A DNA stretch of 64,000 bases from Microbacterium invictum. GTDB lineage: Bacteria; Actinomycetota; Actinomycetes; Actinomycetales; Microbacteriaceae. The notes beneath the pieces were generated by a model. It ran no database searches. It had not been told where the DNA came from and saw only the letters and a list, made by a program, of their open reading frames with translations. This document shows positions 53,797-62,452 of this stretch, in pieces; within the stretch, counting starts at the first letter, position 1, and the number at the start of each line of letters is the position of its first letter. A program made the position numbers and the translations under genes. The stretch is taken from positions 496,001-560,000 of the forward strand of contig NZ_JACIFH010000001.1 of NCBI RefSeq assembly GCF_014197265.1, in the 5' to 3' direction.

Positions 53797-55743
53797 ATGA
53801 GCATGCGTGGGGGTGGTGGCCGAGGCGGTTCCGGCATCGGGACCGCCGATGCCAAAGCGCAGCGCCGCCTGAATGCCGAAGCGCCCCAGGTCGCCCATCT
53901 GGGGCGCCGCGTGGTCGCACTGTTCCGCCCCTACCGCGGGCGCATCATCGTCACCGGCCTGCTGGTGATCATCGGCGCGGCCGTCGCCGTCGTGCCACCC
54001 CTCCTCGTCCAGCGGGTGTTCGACGATGCACTCTTCCCCGTCGACGGGTCGGCGCCCGACCTGCCGCTGCTGGTGCGCCTCGTGCTCGCCATGATCGGGC
54101 TGTTCCTGCTCTCGGCGGTGCTGGGCGTCGCGCAGACGTGGCTGACCGCCACCGTCGGCAATCGGGTCACCGGCGACCTGCGGGTCAGACTGTTCGACCA
54201 TCTGCAGCGCATGGACCTGGGCTTTTTCACCCGCACCAAGACCGGCGTCATCCAGTCCCGGCTGCAGAACGACGTCGGCGCCGTCGCCGGGGTGCTCACC
54301 AACACGGTGACGAGCATCCTCGGCAACGTCGTCACCGTCATCTCCGCTCTGGTCGCGATGATCCTCATCGACTGGCGCCTGACGATCGTCGCCGTCATCC
54401 TCATGCCGTTCCTCGTGTTCGTGCAGCGCCGCGTAGGCCAGGTGCGGGCGCGCATCGCCGGGCAGACCCAGGAGTCCCTCTCCGAGCTGACCTCGATCAC
54501 GCAGGAGACGCTGTCGGTCTCCGGCATCCTGCTGTCGAAGTCGTTCAATCGCCAGCGCGCCGAGTCCGCCCGCTACGGCGACGAGAACGTCAACCAGATC
54601 CACCTGCAGGTGCGGCGGGCGATGAGCGGTCAGGGGTTCTTCGCCGTCGTGCAGGTCCTGATGTCGTCGGTGCCGGCGATCATCTACCTGGTTGCGGGCT
54701 ATCTCGTCTCCGGTGGCGACACCGCCATTACGGCCGGTACCGTCGTCGCGTTCACCACCGTGCAGGCGCGGCTGCTGATGCCGCTCATGGGCCTCATGCG
54801 CGTCGCGCTGGATCTGCAGACCTCGGCGGCCATCTTCGCCCGCATCTTCGAGTACCTCGATCTCACGCCCGCGATCGCGGACGCGCCTGATGCGCAGACG
54901 GTGGCCGAGGCCCCGGGCCCGGTCGGGCGCATCGAATTCCGCGATGTCGTCTTCAGATATCCCGACGCCGGTCCCGATGCCCGACCGACCCTCGACGGCG
55001 TCTCGTTCGTCGCCGAACCCGGCCAGCACGTCGCCTTCGTCGGACCCTCCGGTGCGGGCAAGACCACCGTGCTGTACCTCGCGCCGCGGCTCTACGAGGC
55101 GACCGGGGGAGCAGTGCTGTTCGCGGGCGCCGATGTCCGCGACCTCACGATGGAGTCGATCATCGACCACGTGGGCATCGTGTCGCAGGAGACGTATCTG
55201 TTCCATGCGACGATCCGCGAGAATCTGCGCTACGCCCGGCCGGAGGCGACGGATGCCGAGGTCGAGGCCGCGTGTGTCGCCGCGAACATCCACCATGTCA
55301 TCGCCGGATTCGAGCGCGGCTACGACACCGTCGTGGGAGAGCGCGGCTACCGGCTGTCGGGTGGTGAGAAGCAGCGCATCGCGATCGCGCGGGTGTTGCT
55401 CAAGGACCCGCCGGTGCTGCTGCTCGATGAGGCCACGAGCGCCCTGGACACCGTGTCGGAGCGCGTCGTGCAGGAGGCCCTGGAGGCGGCATCGCGCGGG
55501 CGGACGACGCTCTCGATCGCGCATCGGCTCTCGACGGTCGTGGGTGCCGATGCGATCCACGTCGTCGAGGACGGCCGCATCGTCGAGTCGGGCACCCACG
55601 CCGAGCTGCTCGCCCGCGACGGCCTCTACGCCGAGCTGGCCGTCCAGCAGCTGGCCTCGTCGCACATCGCGGGCCTCGCGCACACGCCGCCGGCGCTTGC
55701 CGATCGGCGGGCGGACCGTGCGCCCGACGACGCGGCGCACTGA
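53797..55743 (+). CDS. ABC exporter, fused permease and ATPase
   Basis: 648 residues. A Gly-rich N-terminus is followed by a six-TM ABC_membrane domain (about 45-345), then the nucleotide-binding domain: Walker A GPSGAGKTT (about 418-426), Q-loop SQETYLF, signature LSGGEKQR (about 520-527), Walker B VLLLDEATS and H-loop IAHRLS. This half-transporter should dimerise. Substrate unknown; multidrug- or lipid-type exporters look alike. No second half-transporter is adjacent, so a homodimer is likely. Confidence 0.94.
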   Translation: MSMRGGGGRGGSGIGTADAKAQRRLNAEAPQVAHLGRRVVALFRPYRGRIIVTGLLVIIGAAVAVVPPLLVQRVFDDALFPVDGSAPDLPLLVRLVLAMIGLFLLSAVLGVAQTWLTATVGNRVTGDLRVRLFDHLQRMDLGFFTRTKTGVIQSRLQNDVGAVAGVLTNTVTSILGNVVTVISALVAMILIDWRLTIVAVILMPFLVFVQRRVGQVRARIAGQTQESLSELTSITQETLSVSGILLSKSFNRQRAESARYGDENVNQIHLQVRRAMSGQGFFAVVQVLMSSVPAIIYLVAGYLVSGGDTAITAGTVVAFTTVQARLLMPLMGLMRVALDLQTSAAIFARIFEYLDLTPAIADAPDAQTVAEAPGPVGRIEFRDVVFRYPDAGPDARPTLDGVSFVAEPGQHVAFVGPSGAGKTTVLYLAPRLYEATGGAVLFAGADVRDLTMESIIDHVGIVSQETYLFHATIRENLRYARPEATDAEVEAACVAANIHHVIAGFERGYDTVVGERGYRLSGGEKQRIAIARVLLKDPPVLLLDEATSALDTVSERVVQEALEAASRGRTTLSIAHRLSTVVGADAIHVVEDGRIVESGTHAELLARDGLYAELAVQQLASSHIAGLAHTPPALADRRADRAPDDAAH

Positions 55744-55759
55744 CGCGGCTGCGCCGCCG

Positions 55760-56722
55760 TCACCACAGCCGTGCGGCGTCGCGCAGCGCGGCGCTGGAGG
55801 GATCGAGGGCGATCGCATCGGCATCCGCCCACTCGATCAGCTCGCGCACGAAGTCGCCCAGCGTGCGCCGGTACTCGTCATCGGGGTGGGTCTGGGCGAT
55901 GCGCACCAGCGGCGGCACGTCCATGTCGAGGATCAGCCGGACGCGCGCCTGGGCGGCCGCGTGGTGGCCGGCGGCATCGAGCACCGCGAGTCCTGACCGC
56001 ATCGCCGCGAGGTATTCGACCAGCACGGGCCGTTCGCTCGTGTGCTGGGTGATGGACGAGCCGTCGGCGCGCTCGCGCCAGTGCACCACCACGTCGGGGA
56101 CGACATCGAACGCCCGCGCCCGCGTGTACATGCGCTGGGCGACGATCTGGTCCTCATACAGGTGCCCCTCGGGGAAGCGCAGGTCGTTGCGCCGCCAGAA
56201 CTCGATGCGGCTCACCTTCGACCAGGCCACGATGTTCCCCGACACTTCGGGGTGGTCGGCCAGCGTCGTCCCGCTGCGCGCCGGCTCGGTCGCCGCGGCG
56301 ACCCAGGGCTGCACGGGACCGGGGGCATACCGCCCGAACCGGTCGGGCCGCAGCCGCACGTACGCGCCCACGGCGAAGTCGCTGCCGCTGTCGGTGAGCG
56401 CGCCCACGAGCACCTCGAGTGCGCTCGGGGTCAGCAAGTCGTCGGCGTCGAGGAAGGCCACCAGGGGCGTCTCGACGAGATCGAGCGCGAGGTTGCGTGC
56501 CGCGCCGAGGCCGATCGGCCGCGTGTTGTGCAGCACCCGGAACCGGCGATCGGATGCCGCGGCGTGATCGAACAGGGTCCCCGTGGCATCGGTGGATCCG
56601 TCATCGACGAGGATCGCGCGCCACCCGGTGAGCGTCTGCTCGAGCAGTGACGAGATCGCGTCGGCCGCGTAGTCCTGAACGTCGCGGCCGGGAACGATGA
56701 CGGTGACGACGGGAGAGCTCAC
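55760..56722 (-). CDS. Family 2 glycosyltransferase
   Basis: 320 residues. The GT-A fold begins VTVIVPGRDVQDYAADAISSL, has VDDGSTD and the metal-binding AFLDADD motif (about 93-99), and EDQIV around the catalytic base region. It probably adds sugar to a teichoic-acid-like or exopolysaccharide acceptor. Its GTG overlaps the nadS stop (GTGA), so it is last in the NAD operon, although no functional link is obvious. Confidence 0.9.
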   Translation of the reverse strand: MSSPVVTVIVPGRDVQDYAADAISSLLEQTLTGWRAILVDDGSTDATGTLFDHAAASDRRFRVLHNTRPIGLGAARNLALDLVETPLVAFLDADDLLTPSALEVLVGALTDSGSDFAVGAYVRLRPDRFGRYAPGPVQPWVAAATEPARSGTTLADHPEVSGNIVAWSKVSRIEFWRRNDLRFPEGHLYEDQIVAQRMYTRARAFDVVPDVVVHWRERADGSSITQHTSERPVLVEYLAAMRSGLAVLDAAGHHAAAQARVRLILDMDVPPLVRIAQTHPDDEYRRTLGDFVRELIEWADADAIALDPSSAALRDAARLW

Positions 56723-57861
56723 CCTCTCGATCGTACCGCCGCCACGGCGTCGGCGACCGCACGCGCGATCGGCTCGGAGTCACCGGCGAATCCGTGCCCG
56801 AACGTGAATCGCACCGCGGTCTGCGCGATCTCGGGGGCGATGCCCATCGCGAGGAGCACGTGCGACGGCTCGTCGCTGCCGGCGGCGCAGGCCGATCCGC
56901 TCGAGGAGATGACTCCGCGGCGCTCGAGCTCGAGCAGCACGGCCTCCCCGCTGATGCCCGCGAACGTGAAGCTCGCCGTACCCGGCAGGCGGTGCACCGG
57001 GTCGCCGGTGAGACGGGCGCTCGGCACGAGGGCGAGCACCGCGGCGATGAATGCGTCGCGGTGCCCGGCGACCCGGGTGGCTGCATCGATGCGGTCGCGT
57101 TCGGCCAGCTCCAGCGCGGTGGCGATCGCCACGGCCCCCGCGACGTTCTCGGTGCCGCTGCGGCGATCGCGCTCCTGCCCGCCGCCGTGCAGCAATGGTT
57201 CCAGGGGGATCCGGCCGCGCACCGCCAGCACGCCGGTGCCCTGCGGCGCACCGATCTTGTGCCCCGCGATCGAGAGGGCATCCGCACCGGTGCCCGACAG
57301 CGGCAGCCACCCCGCGGCCTGCACCGCATCGAGGTGCAGCGGCACTCTGGCGGCTGAGGCGATGGATGCCAGGGCCGCGGCATCCTGCACCGTCCCGACT
57401 TCGTTGTTCGCGTAGCCGACGGTGACCAGAGCGGTCTGCTCGGTGATCGAGGCCGCCACCACTGCCGGATCGATGCGGCCCCCGGCATCCACCGCCACAC
57501 GGGTCACCTCGAACCCGTGGATGCGCTCGAGGTAGCGGCACGACTCCAGCACCGATTCGTGCTCGATGGGCGACGTGACCACGTGCGCACGTCCCGGGTG
57601 CGCCGATGAGGCGGCGATCGCGATGCCCTTGATGGCGAGATTGTTCGCCTCGGTGCCGCCGGAGGTGAAGATGACGTCGCCGGTGCGCATGCCGAACACC
57701 GCCGCGACCCGTTCGCGCGCGTCCCGCAGCGTCGCCGCAGCCCGCTCGCCCACCGTGTGGTGGCTGGACGGGTTTCCGAACCGATCGGTCAGGTAGGGCA
57801 GCATCGCCTGCAGCACTTCCGGACGCACCGGCGTCGTGGCGGCGTTGTCGAGGTAGAGCAT
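56719..57861 (-). CDS. nadS: Cysteine desulfurase of the NAD operon (NadS)
   Basis: 380 residues of the NifS/IscS class. The PLP lysine is K202 in AGHKIGAPQGTG and the persulfide cysteine is C325 in SSSGSACAAGSD. It donates sulfur for cluster assembly. Placement after nadA-nadB-nadC suggests it serves the [4Fe-4S] cluster of NadA, as proposed for NadS. Its ATG overlaps the end of nadC. Confidence 0.93.
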   Translation of the reverse strand: MLYLDNAATTPVRPEVLQAMLPYLTDRFGNPSSHHTVGERAAATLRDARERVAAVFGMRTGDVIFTSGGTEANNLAIKGIAIAASSAHPGRAHVVTSPIEHESVLESCRYLERIHGFEVTRVAVDAGGRIDPAVVAASITEQTALVTVGYANNEVGTVQDAAALASIASAARVPLHLDAVQAAGWLPLSGTGADALSIAGHKIGAPQGTGVLAVRGRIPLEPLLHGGGQERDRRSGTENVAGAVAIATALELAERDRIDAATRVAGHRDAFIAAVLALVPSARLTGDPVHRLPGTASFTFAGISGEAVLLELERRGVISSSGSACAAGSDEPSHVLLAMGIAPEIAQTAVRFTFGHGFAGDSEPIARAVADAVAAVRSRG

Positions 57862-58715
57862 CACGTGTCGATGCGCAGGTCGAGTCCGAGGTCGAGCGCG
57901 CCGGCGGAGTGGGTCAGCGCCCCCACGGAGATGACGTCGACGCCGGTCTCCGCGATCGCGCGCACCGAGTCGAGGGTCACCCCGCCCGATGCCTCGATCG
58001 TGGCGCGCCCCGCGATGAGGGCGACCCCGGTGCGCAGGTCGTCGATCGAGAAGTTGTCGAGCATGATCGTGCCGATGCCCGCGGCCAGCACCGCGGGGAT
58101 CTGGTCGAGCCTGTCCACCTCGACCTCGACGTGCGTGGTGTGGGGGAGCCGAGCGATCGCGGCCTCGAGGGCCATCGTCACCGAGCTGCCGTCGCGGGTG
58201 AGGACGGCGAGGTGGTTGTCCTTGGCCATGACGGCGTCGGACAGCGAGTAGCGGTGGTTGTGCCCGCCGCCGGAGCGCACCGCATGACGTTCGAAGGCAC
58301 GCAGGCCGGGGGTCGTCTTGCGCGTGTCGGCGATGCGGGCGCCCGTGTGGGCCACCTCGGCGACGTAGAGGTTCGTGAGGGTGGCGATGCCGCTCATCCG
58401 CTGCGTGAAGTTCAAGGCGACGCGCTCGGCCGTCAGCACGGCGCGGGCCGGTCCGGTGACGCTGGCCAGCCGCGTGCCGGCGGGGAAGAACTCGCCGTCC
58501 TCGACGTGCAGGCGCACCTCGATGGCCGGATCGGTGAGCCGGAACGCGGCGGCGAACACCTCGCCGCCGCTGAACACGCCGGTCTGCCGCGCCACGAGGT
58601 CGGCAGTGGCCACCGACTCTGCGGGAATCAGGTACGCGCTGGTGACATCGCCCCACGGGGCGTCTTCCTCCAGCGCTGCGGCCACGGTGCGGTCGATCTG
58701 GGCGCGGGTGAGCAT
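57861..58715 (-). CDS. nadC: Quinolinate phosphoribosyltransferase
   Basis: 284 residues. Converts quinolinate and PRPP to nicotinate mononucleotide. ERVALNFTQRMSGIAT (about 93-108), DTRKTTPGLR and GGGHNHRYSLSDAVMAKDNH are the family blocks. EASGGV and SVGALTHSA near the C-terminus bind phosphate. The ATG overlaps the nadB stop by one base (TGATG). Confidence 0.97.
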   Translation of the reverse strand: MLTRAQIDRTVAAALEEDAPWGDVTSAYLIPAESVATADLVARQTGVFSGGEVFAAAFRLTDPAIEVRLHVEDGEFFPAGTRLASVTGPARAVLTAERVALNFTQRMSGIATLTNLYVAEVAHTGARIADTRKTTPGLRAFERHAVRSGGGHNHRYSLSDAVMAKDNHLAVLTRDGSSVTMALEAAIARLPHTTHVEVEVDRLDQIPAVLAAGIGTIMLDNFSIDDLRTGVALIAGRATIEASGGVTLDSVRAIAETGVDVISVGALTHSAGALDLGLDLRIDT

Positions 58716-60283
58716 CACGCGGGCACCTTCCTGTGAGAGCGGGCGGCGGGGCCGTCCACGCGGTCGTCGGATCGGAAGTGCGCGCCGACGGATCCCCGGC
58801 GTGCCTGTGCCGCGGCCACCACGCGTGCGGCCAGCAGACGGAGGTTCTCGTCCTCGTGGTCGGTCACGGTGTGCGGCGGGCGGGCGGGCGCGCGCCATGC
58901 GTCGAGGACGGATGCCGCGTGCGCAAGCCCCGCGGCATCGCGCACGAGCCCGGCGTCGCGCCACATCAGATCCTGCAGCGCGGGGCGGGAGAAGGGTGCG
59001 CGGAGCACCGCGATCGGCCGCGTCGCGCCACCTGGCGCCGGCGTCGGCGTCGGCGCGACAACAGGCCACGCCGCACCGGCGGCATCAGCGGCGATCACGT
59101 CGCCCGCCCGGGCGCCGAACACGGCCCCCTCGAGCAGCGAGTTCGATGCCAGCCGGTTCGCCCCGTGCACGCCGGTGCGGGCCACCTCGCCGACGGCATA
59201 CAGCCCCGGCAGGCTCGTGCGTCCGTGCAGATCGGTGACGACGCCGCCCATGAGGTAATGCGCCGCGGGGGTCACCGGGATCGGCTCGCGCGCCCAGTCG
59301 AGACCGCGGTCGCGGACCGCCGCGCCGATCGTGGGAAAACGGCGACCCAGGAACGCCGCCGTCTCGGCCGGGGTCGGCCGGAGGCCGGTGGCGTCCAGGC
59401 GCACGGGCCGGCCGTCCTGGCGGGCCATCTGCTCGGCGATCGCCCGGGCCACCACATCGCGCGGCGCCAGTTCACCGTCCGGGTGCGCATCGAACGCGAA
59501 CCGGCGGCCGGAGTCGTCGATGAGCGTCGCGCCCTCGCCCCGCACGGCTTCCGACACCAGGAACGCGCCGGCGGCGTTCCCGCCGGGCAGGACGGTCGGG
59601 TGGAACTGCACGAACTCGAGGTCGGCGACGGCCGCGCCGGCCCGGACGGCCGCGGCGATGCCGTCTCCGGTGGCGACGGACGGGTTGGTCGTGTGCGCGT
59701 AGAGCTGCCCGGCGCCGCCGGTGGCGAGCACGACCGCATCGGCGGGCAGCAGCTCGCGCGTGCGGCCACCGATCAGCAGGTCGACACCGGTCGCCCGGCG
59801 GCCGGTGAGTACCAGGTCGACCAGGAAGGCGTGCTCGATGACGCGCACATCACTCGCGCGCAGCCGGGCCACGAGGGCTCGCTCGATCGCCGTGCCGGTG
59901 GCGTCACCGCCGGCGTGCAGGATGCGCGGGTAGGAGTGCGCGGCTTCGAGCCCCTTCACGAACTCCCCGTCGGCGCTGCGGTCGAAGGCGACGCCGAGCG
60001 CGATGAGCTCGCGGATCCGCGCAGGCCCCTCCTCGGCGAGCACGCGCACCGCCTCGGGGTCGCACAGGCCCGCCCCGGCGACGACGGTGTCGTGGATGTG
60101 GTCGGCGACACGGTCGTCGCCGAACATCACGCCGGCGATGCCGCCCTGGGCGAAGCGGGTGTTCGCGTGATCCAGCACGTCCTTCGACACCAGCGTGACC
60201 CGGCATCCACTCGCCACCGCATGCAGCGCCGCGGTCAGCCCGGCGATGCCGGAGCCGACCACGATGACGTGCGGAATGGTCAC
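58715..60283 (-). CDS. nadB: L-aspartate oxidase
   Basis: 522 residues. Flavoenzyme oxidising aspartate to iminoaspartate for quinolinate synthesis. The FAD-binding motif VIVVGSGIAGLTAA is at the N-terminus, ANTRFAQGGIAGV and HPTVLPGGNAAGAFLVSEA follow, and the C-terminal helical domain ends after LMWRDAGLVR. The GTG start overlaps the nadA stop (GTGA). A Pro/Ala-rich stretch near residue 410 is slightly longer than usual. Confidence 0.96.
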   Translation of the reverse strand: MTIPHVIVVGSGIAGLTAALHAVASGCRVTLVSKDVLDHANTRFAQGGIAGVMFGDDRVADHIHDTVVAGAGLCDPEAVRVLAEEGPARIRELIALGVAFDRSADGEFVKGLEAAHSYPRILHAGGDATGTAIERALVARLRASDVRVIEHAFLVDLVLTGRRATGVDLLIGGRTRELLPADAVVLATGGAGQLYAHTTNPSVATGDGIAAAVRAGAAVADLEFVQFHPTVLPGGNAAGAFLVSEAVRGEGATLIDDSGRRFAFDAHPDGELAPRDVVARAIAEQMARQDGRPVRLDATGLRPTPAETAAFLGRRFPTIGAAVRDRGLDWAREPIPVTPAAHYLMGGVVTDLHGRTSLPGLYAVGEVARTGVHGANRLASNSLLEGAVFGARAGDVIAADAAGAAWPVVAPTPTPAPGGATRPIAVLRAPFSRPALQDLMWRDAGLVRDAAGLAHAASVLDAWRAPARPPHTVTDHEDENLRLLAARVVAAAQARRGSVGAHFRSDDRVDGPAARSHRKVPA

Positions 60284-61596
60284 GGCCGGGCCGCCAGCAT
60301 GCGCTCGAGCGCGAGACGCGCGGGGTCGGCGACATCGGCGGGCACCTGGATGCGGTTGTGCACCGTGCCGGCCACCAGTGCCTCGAGCACCCAGGCCAGG
60401 TAGCCCGGGTGGATCCGGTACATCGTCGAGCACGGGCACACCACCGGGTCGAGGCAGAAGATCTCGTGCTGCGGGAACTGCGCGGCCAGGCGCTGGACGA
60501 GGTTGATCTCGGTGCCGATGGCGAAGGTGGTGGGTTCGGACGCCGCGGCGATGGCCTTTCGGATGTAGTCGGTCGACCCGGATTCGTCCGCGGCGTCGAC
60601 GACCTCCATCGGGCACTCGGGGTGCACGATCACGCGCACGCCGGGGTGCTCGGCACGGGCCTGGTCGATCTGGCCGACGGTGAACCGGCGATGCACCGAG
60701 CAGAATCCGTGCCACAGGATGACCCGGCTGTCCCGGAGGGTCGCGGCATCGCTGCCGCCGAGCGGGCGGCGGGGGTTCCACATCGGCATCTGCTCGAGGG
60801 GGACGCCCATGGCCTTGGCCGTGTTTCGGCCCAGGTGCTGGTCGGGGAAGAACAGGACCCGGCGGCCGCGGGCGAAGGCCCACTCCAGCACGGTGCGGGC
60901 GTTCGACGACGTGCACACGATGCCGCCGTGGCGGCCCACGAAGCCCTTGATCGCGGCCGAGGAGTTCATGTACGTGACCGGGATCACCGGGACGAGGCCG
61001 TCGGCGTCGGGGGTGTCGAGATCGCCGAGCACGTCGGCAAGCTGCTCCCAGCACTCCTCGACCTCGTCGATCGAGGCCATGTCTGCCATGGAGCAGCCGG
61101 CGGCGAGATTCGGCAGGATCACCGCCTGCTCGGGCCGGGAGAGCAGGTCGGCGGTCTCGGCCATGAAGTGCACGCCGCAGAAGACGATCGCTTCGGCGTC
61201 GGGGTGCTCAAGGGCGGCGTTCGCGAGCTGGAAGGAGTCGCCCACATAGTCGGCGTGGACCACGACCTCCTCGCGCTGGTAGAAGTGGCCGAGCACGACG
61301 ACGCGGTCGCCGAGAGTGGCTTTGGCGGCACGGACGCGCACGTCCAGCTCCTCCTCGGACGCCTCGCGGTACTCGGCGGGCAGCTCGCCCTGCCGGGGCG
61401 CGCCGGTCGGGATGACATCGCCCATCGACGAGCCGGGACCGTAGCCGGGGCGGGTGTCGAAGTCCCACGGACCGGTGGCGAGGTCGGTCGTGCACGTGGA
61501 GGCGGTCGAAGAGCCCGCGACGATCGCCTGAATCGCGTGGTCGACCGACGCGTCGAGATCGGGCCGCGGCTGCAGTGTGACGTTCACGGCGGACAT
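60280..61596 (-). CDS. nadA: Quinolinate synthase
   Basis: 438 residues. [4Fe-4S] enzyme condensing iminoaspartate with DHAP. LGHFYQREEVV is near 102-112. Candidate cluster cysteines are C140 (VFCGVHFMAE), C228 (IVCTSSNA) and C387 (DPVVCPCSTM). An N-terminal extension of about 90 residues, common in actinobacterial NadA, precedes the core. AAGGAG lies before the ATG. It follows nrtR by 24 bp on the same strand. Confidence 0.96.
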   Translation of the reverse strand: MSAVNVTLQPRPDLDASVDHAIQAIVAGSSTASTCTTDLATGPWDFDTRPGYGPGSSMGDVIPTGAPRQGELPAEYREASEEELDVRVRAAKATLGDRVVVLGHFYQREEVVVHADYVGDSFQLANAALEHPDAEAIVFCGVHFMAETADLLSRPEQAVILPNLAAGCSMADMASIDEVEECWEQLADVLGDLDTPDADGLVPVIPVTYMNSSAAIKGFVGRHGGIVCTSSNARTVLEWAFARGRRVLFFPDQHLGRNTAKAMGVPLEQMPMWNPRRPLGGSDAATLRDSRVILWHGFCSVHRRFTVGQIDQARAEHPGVRVIVHPECPMEVVDAADESGSTDYIRKAIAAASEPTTFAIGTEINLVQRLAAQFPQHEIFCLDPVVCPCSTMYRIHPGYLAWVLEALVAGTVHNRIQVPADVADPARLALERMLAARP

Positions 61597-61620
61597 GAGG
61601 GACTCCTTGTGTGCGGGTGA

Positions 61621-62325
61621 TCAGCGGACTTCGAGCGGGCCGCGCTCGGCCAGTTCGACGTCTTGGTTGTAGCGGTACAGGCGGGCGGGCCGGTGGCTGC
61701 CCGTGCGAAAGCGGTCGGTCGGGATGAGGGTTCCGGAGTTCTCGACCTGACGGCGGAAGTTCGCCGGATCCAGGCGCCGCCCGAGAATCGCCTCGTAGAC
61801 CTCACGGAGCTCGGCGAGGGTGAACTCGTCGGCGAGCAGGCCGTGCGCGATGCGGCTGTAGCCCACTTTGTTGCGCAGGCGCCAGAGTGCGTAGTCGACG
61901 ATCAGGCGATGATCGAAGGCGAGCTCGGGCAGCTCGGTCGCCGTGAACCACGCGACGTTCTCCTGGGCACCCTCCTGGCTCGACGACATCTCGTCCTCGC
62001 GGACGAGCGCCCAGTACACGATCGACACGACGCGGGTGGGGGAGCGGTCGACATCGCCGAACGCATACAGCTGCTCGAGGTAGCTCGGCGCCAGCGCGGT
62101 GGTCTCGGCCAGCGTGCGGGAGGCGGCGACCTCGAGGTTCTCGCGCTCGCCGAGCCAGCCGCCCGGCAGCGCCCACTGTCCCTCGTGCGGGTCGCGGGTG
62201 CGGCGCACCAGCGGCAGCACGACGCAGGTGGCGTCGGAGCCCGGCAGATGGCGCAGGCCGAAAATCACGGTCGACACCGCGACGCGCGTCGGGGTGTCGG
62301 CGGACTCTGCTTCGGTTCTGGTCAT
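61621..62325 (-). CDS. nrtR: Nudix-related transcriptional regulator of NAD synthesis
   Basis: 234 residues. An N-terminal Nudix-like domain (about 20-150) has a degenerate Nudix box: GGWLGERENLEVAASRTLAE, where REUxEE has become RTLAET, so hydrolysis is unlikely. A C-terminal winged-helix (about 160-225) should bind DNA. This is the NrtR/NdnR type that senses an NAD-related metabolite and represses nad genes. It is first in the operon and its own promoter overlaps a perfect palindrome, suggesting autoregulation. Confidence 0.92.
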   Translation of the reverse strand: MTRTEAESADTPTRVAVSTVIFGLRHLPGSDATCVVLPLVRRTRDPHEGQWALPGGWLGERENLEVAASRTLAETTALAPSYLEQLYAFGDVDRSPTRVVSIVYWALVREDEMSSSQEGAQENVAWFTATELPELAFDHRLIVDYALWRLRNKVGYSRIAHGLLADEFTLAELREVYEAILGRRLDPANFRRQVENSGTLIPTDRFRTGSHRPARLYRYNQDVELAERGPLEVR

Positions 62326-62373
62326 GGTGACATTAACTCCTGCAGTCGATCATAGTGTCACTATGACCAGAAC
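62315..62373. repeat. 17-bp inverted repeat spanning nrtR start and operator
   Basis: GTTCTGGTCATGGTGAC (62315-62331, covering the nrtR start codon) and GTCACTATGACCAGAAC (62357-62373) are inverted copies with one mismatch, separated by 25 bp. The right copy contains half of the operator palindrome and would start an 11-codon plus-strand frame (MTRTTTRDVAR). Confidence 0.8.
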
Positions 62374-62378
62374 TACAA
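62349..62378 (-). promoter_or_regulatory. nrtR-nad operon promoter
   Basis: On the minus strand, TTGTAG (62378-62373) and TATGAT (62354-62349) are spaced by 18 bp, a good vegetative promoter. The palindrome at 62350-62366 covers the -10 and part of the spacer. Confidence 0.6.
62350..62366. promoter_or_regulatory. Probable NrtR operator
   Basis: TCATAGTG-T-CACTATGA, a perfect 8-bp inverted repeat around one base, 25-41 bp upstream of the nrtR start and overlapping its -10. A related half-site, TCATGGTGAC, occurs at the start codon. Confidence 0.7.
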
Positions 62379-62438
62379 CTCGCGATGTCGCACGGTGACG
62401 CCGGGGTGACGATCACCGGGATCACAGCATCGCGCCCG

Positions 62439-62444
62439 TAGGCT
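62439..62444 (+). promoter_or_regulatory. -10 hexamer upstream of MarP-like protease
   Basis: TAGGCT, then 8 nt, then the ATG at 62453. A later in-frame ATG at 62468 has GGGGAGG in front, so either start is possible. Confidence 0.45.
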
Positions 62445-62452
62445 CGATCCGG

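Noticed and set aside
53701..55824. A 707-codon open frame antisense to the ABC exporter
   Set aside because: Shadow of a confidently identified gene; no family motif and His/Arg/Asp-rich composition.
58733..60403. A 556-codon plus-strand frame opposite nadB
   Set aside because: Same reason: antisense to an intact L-aspartate oxidase.
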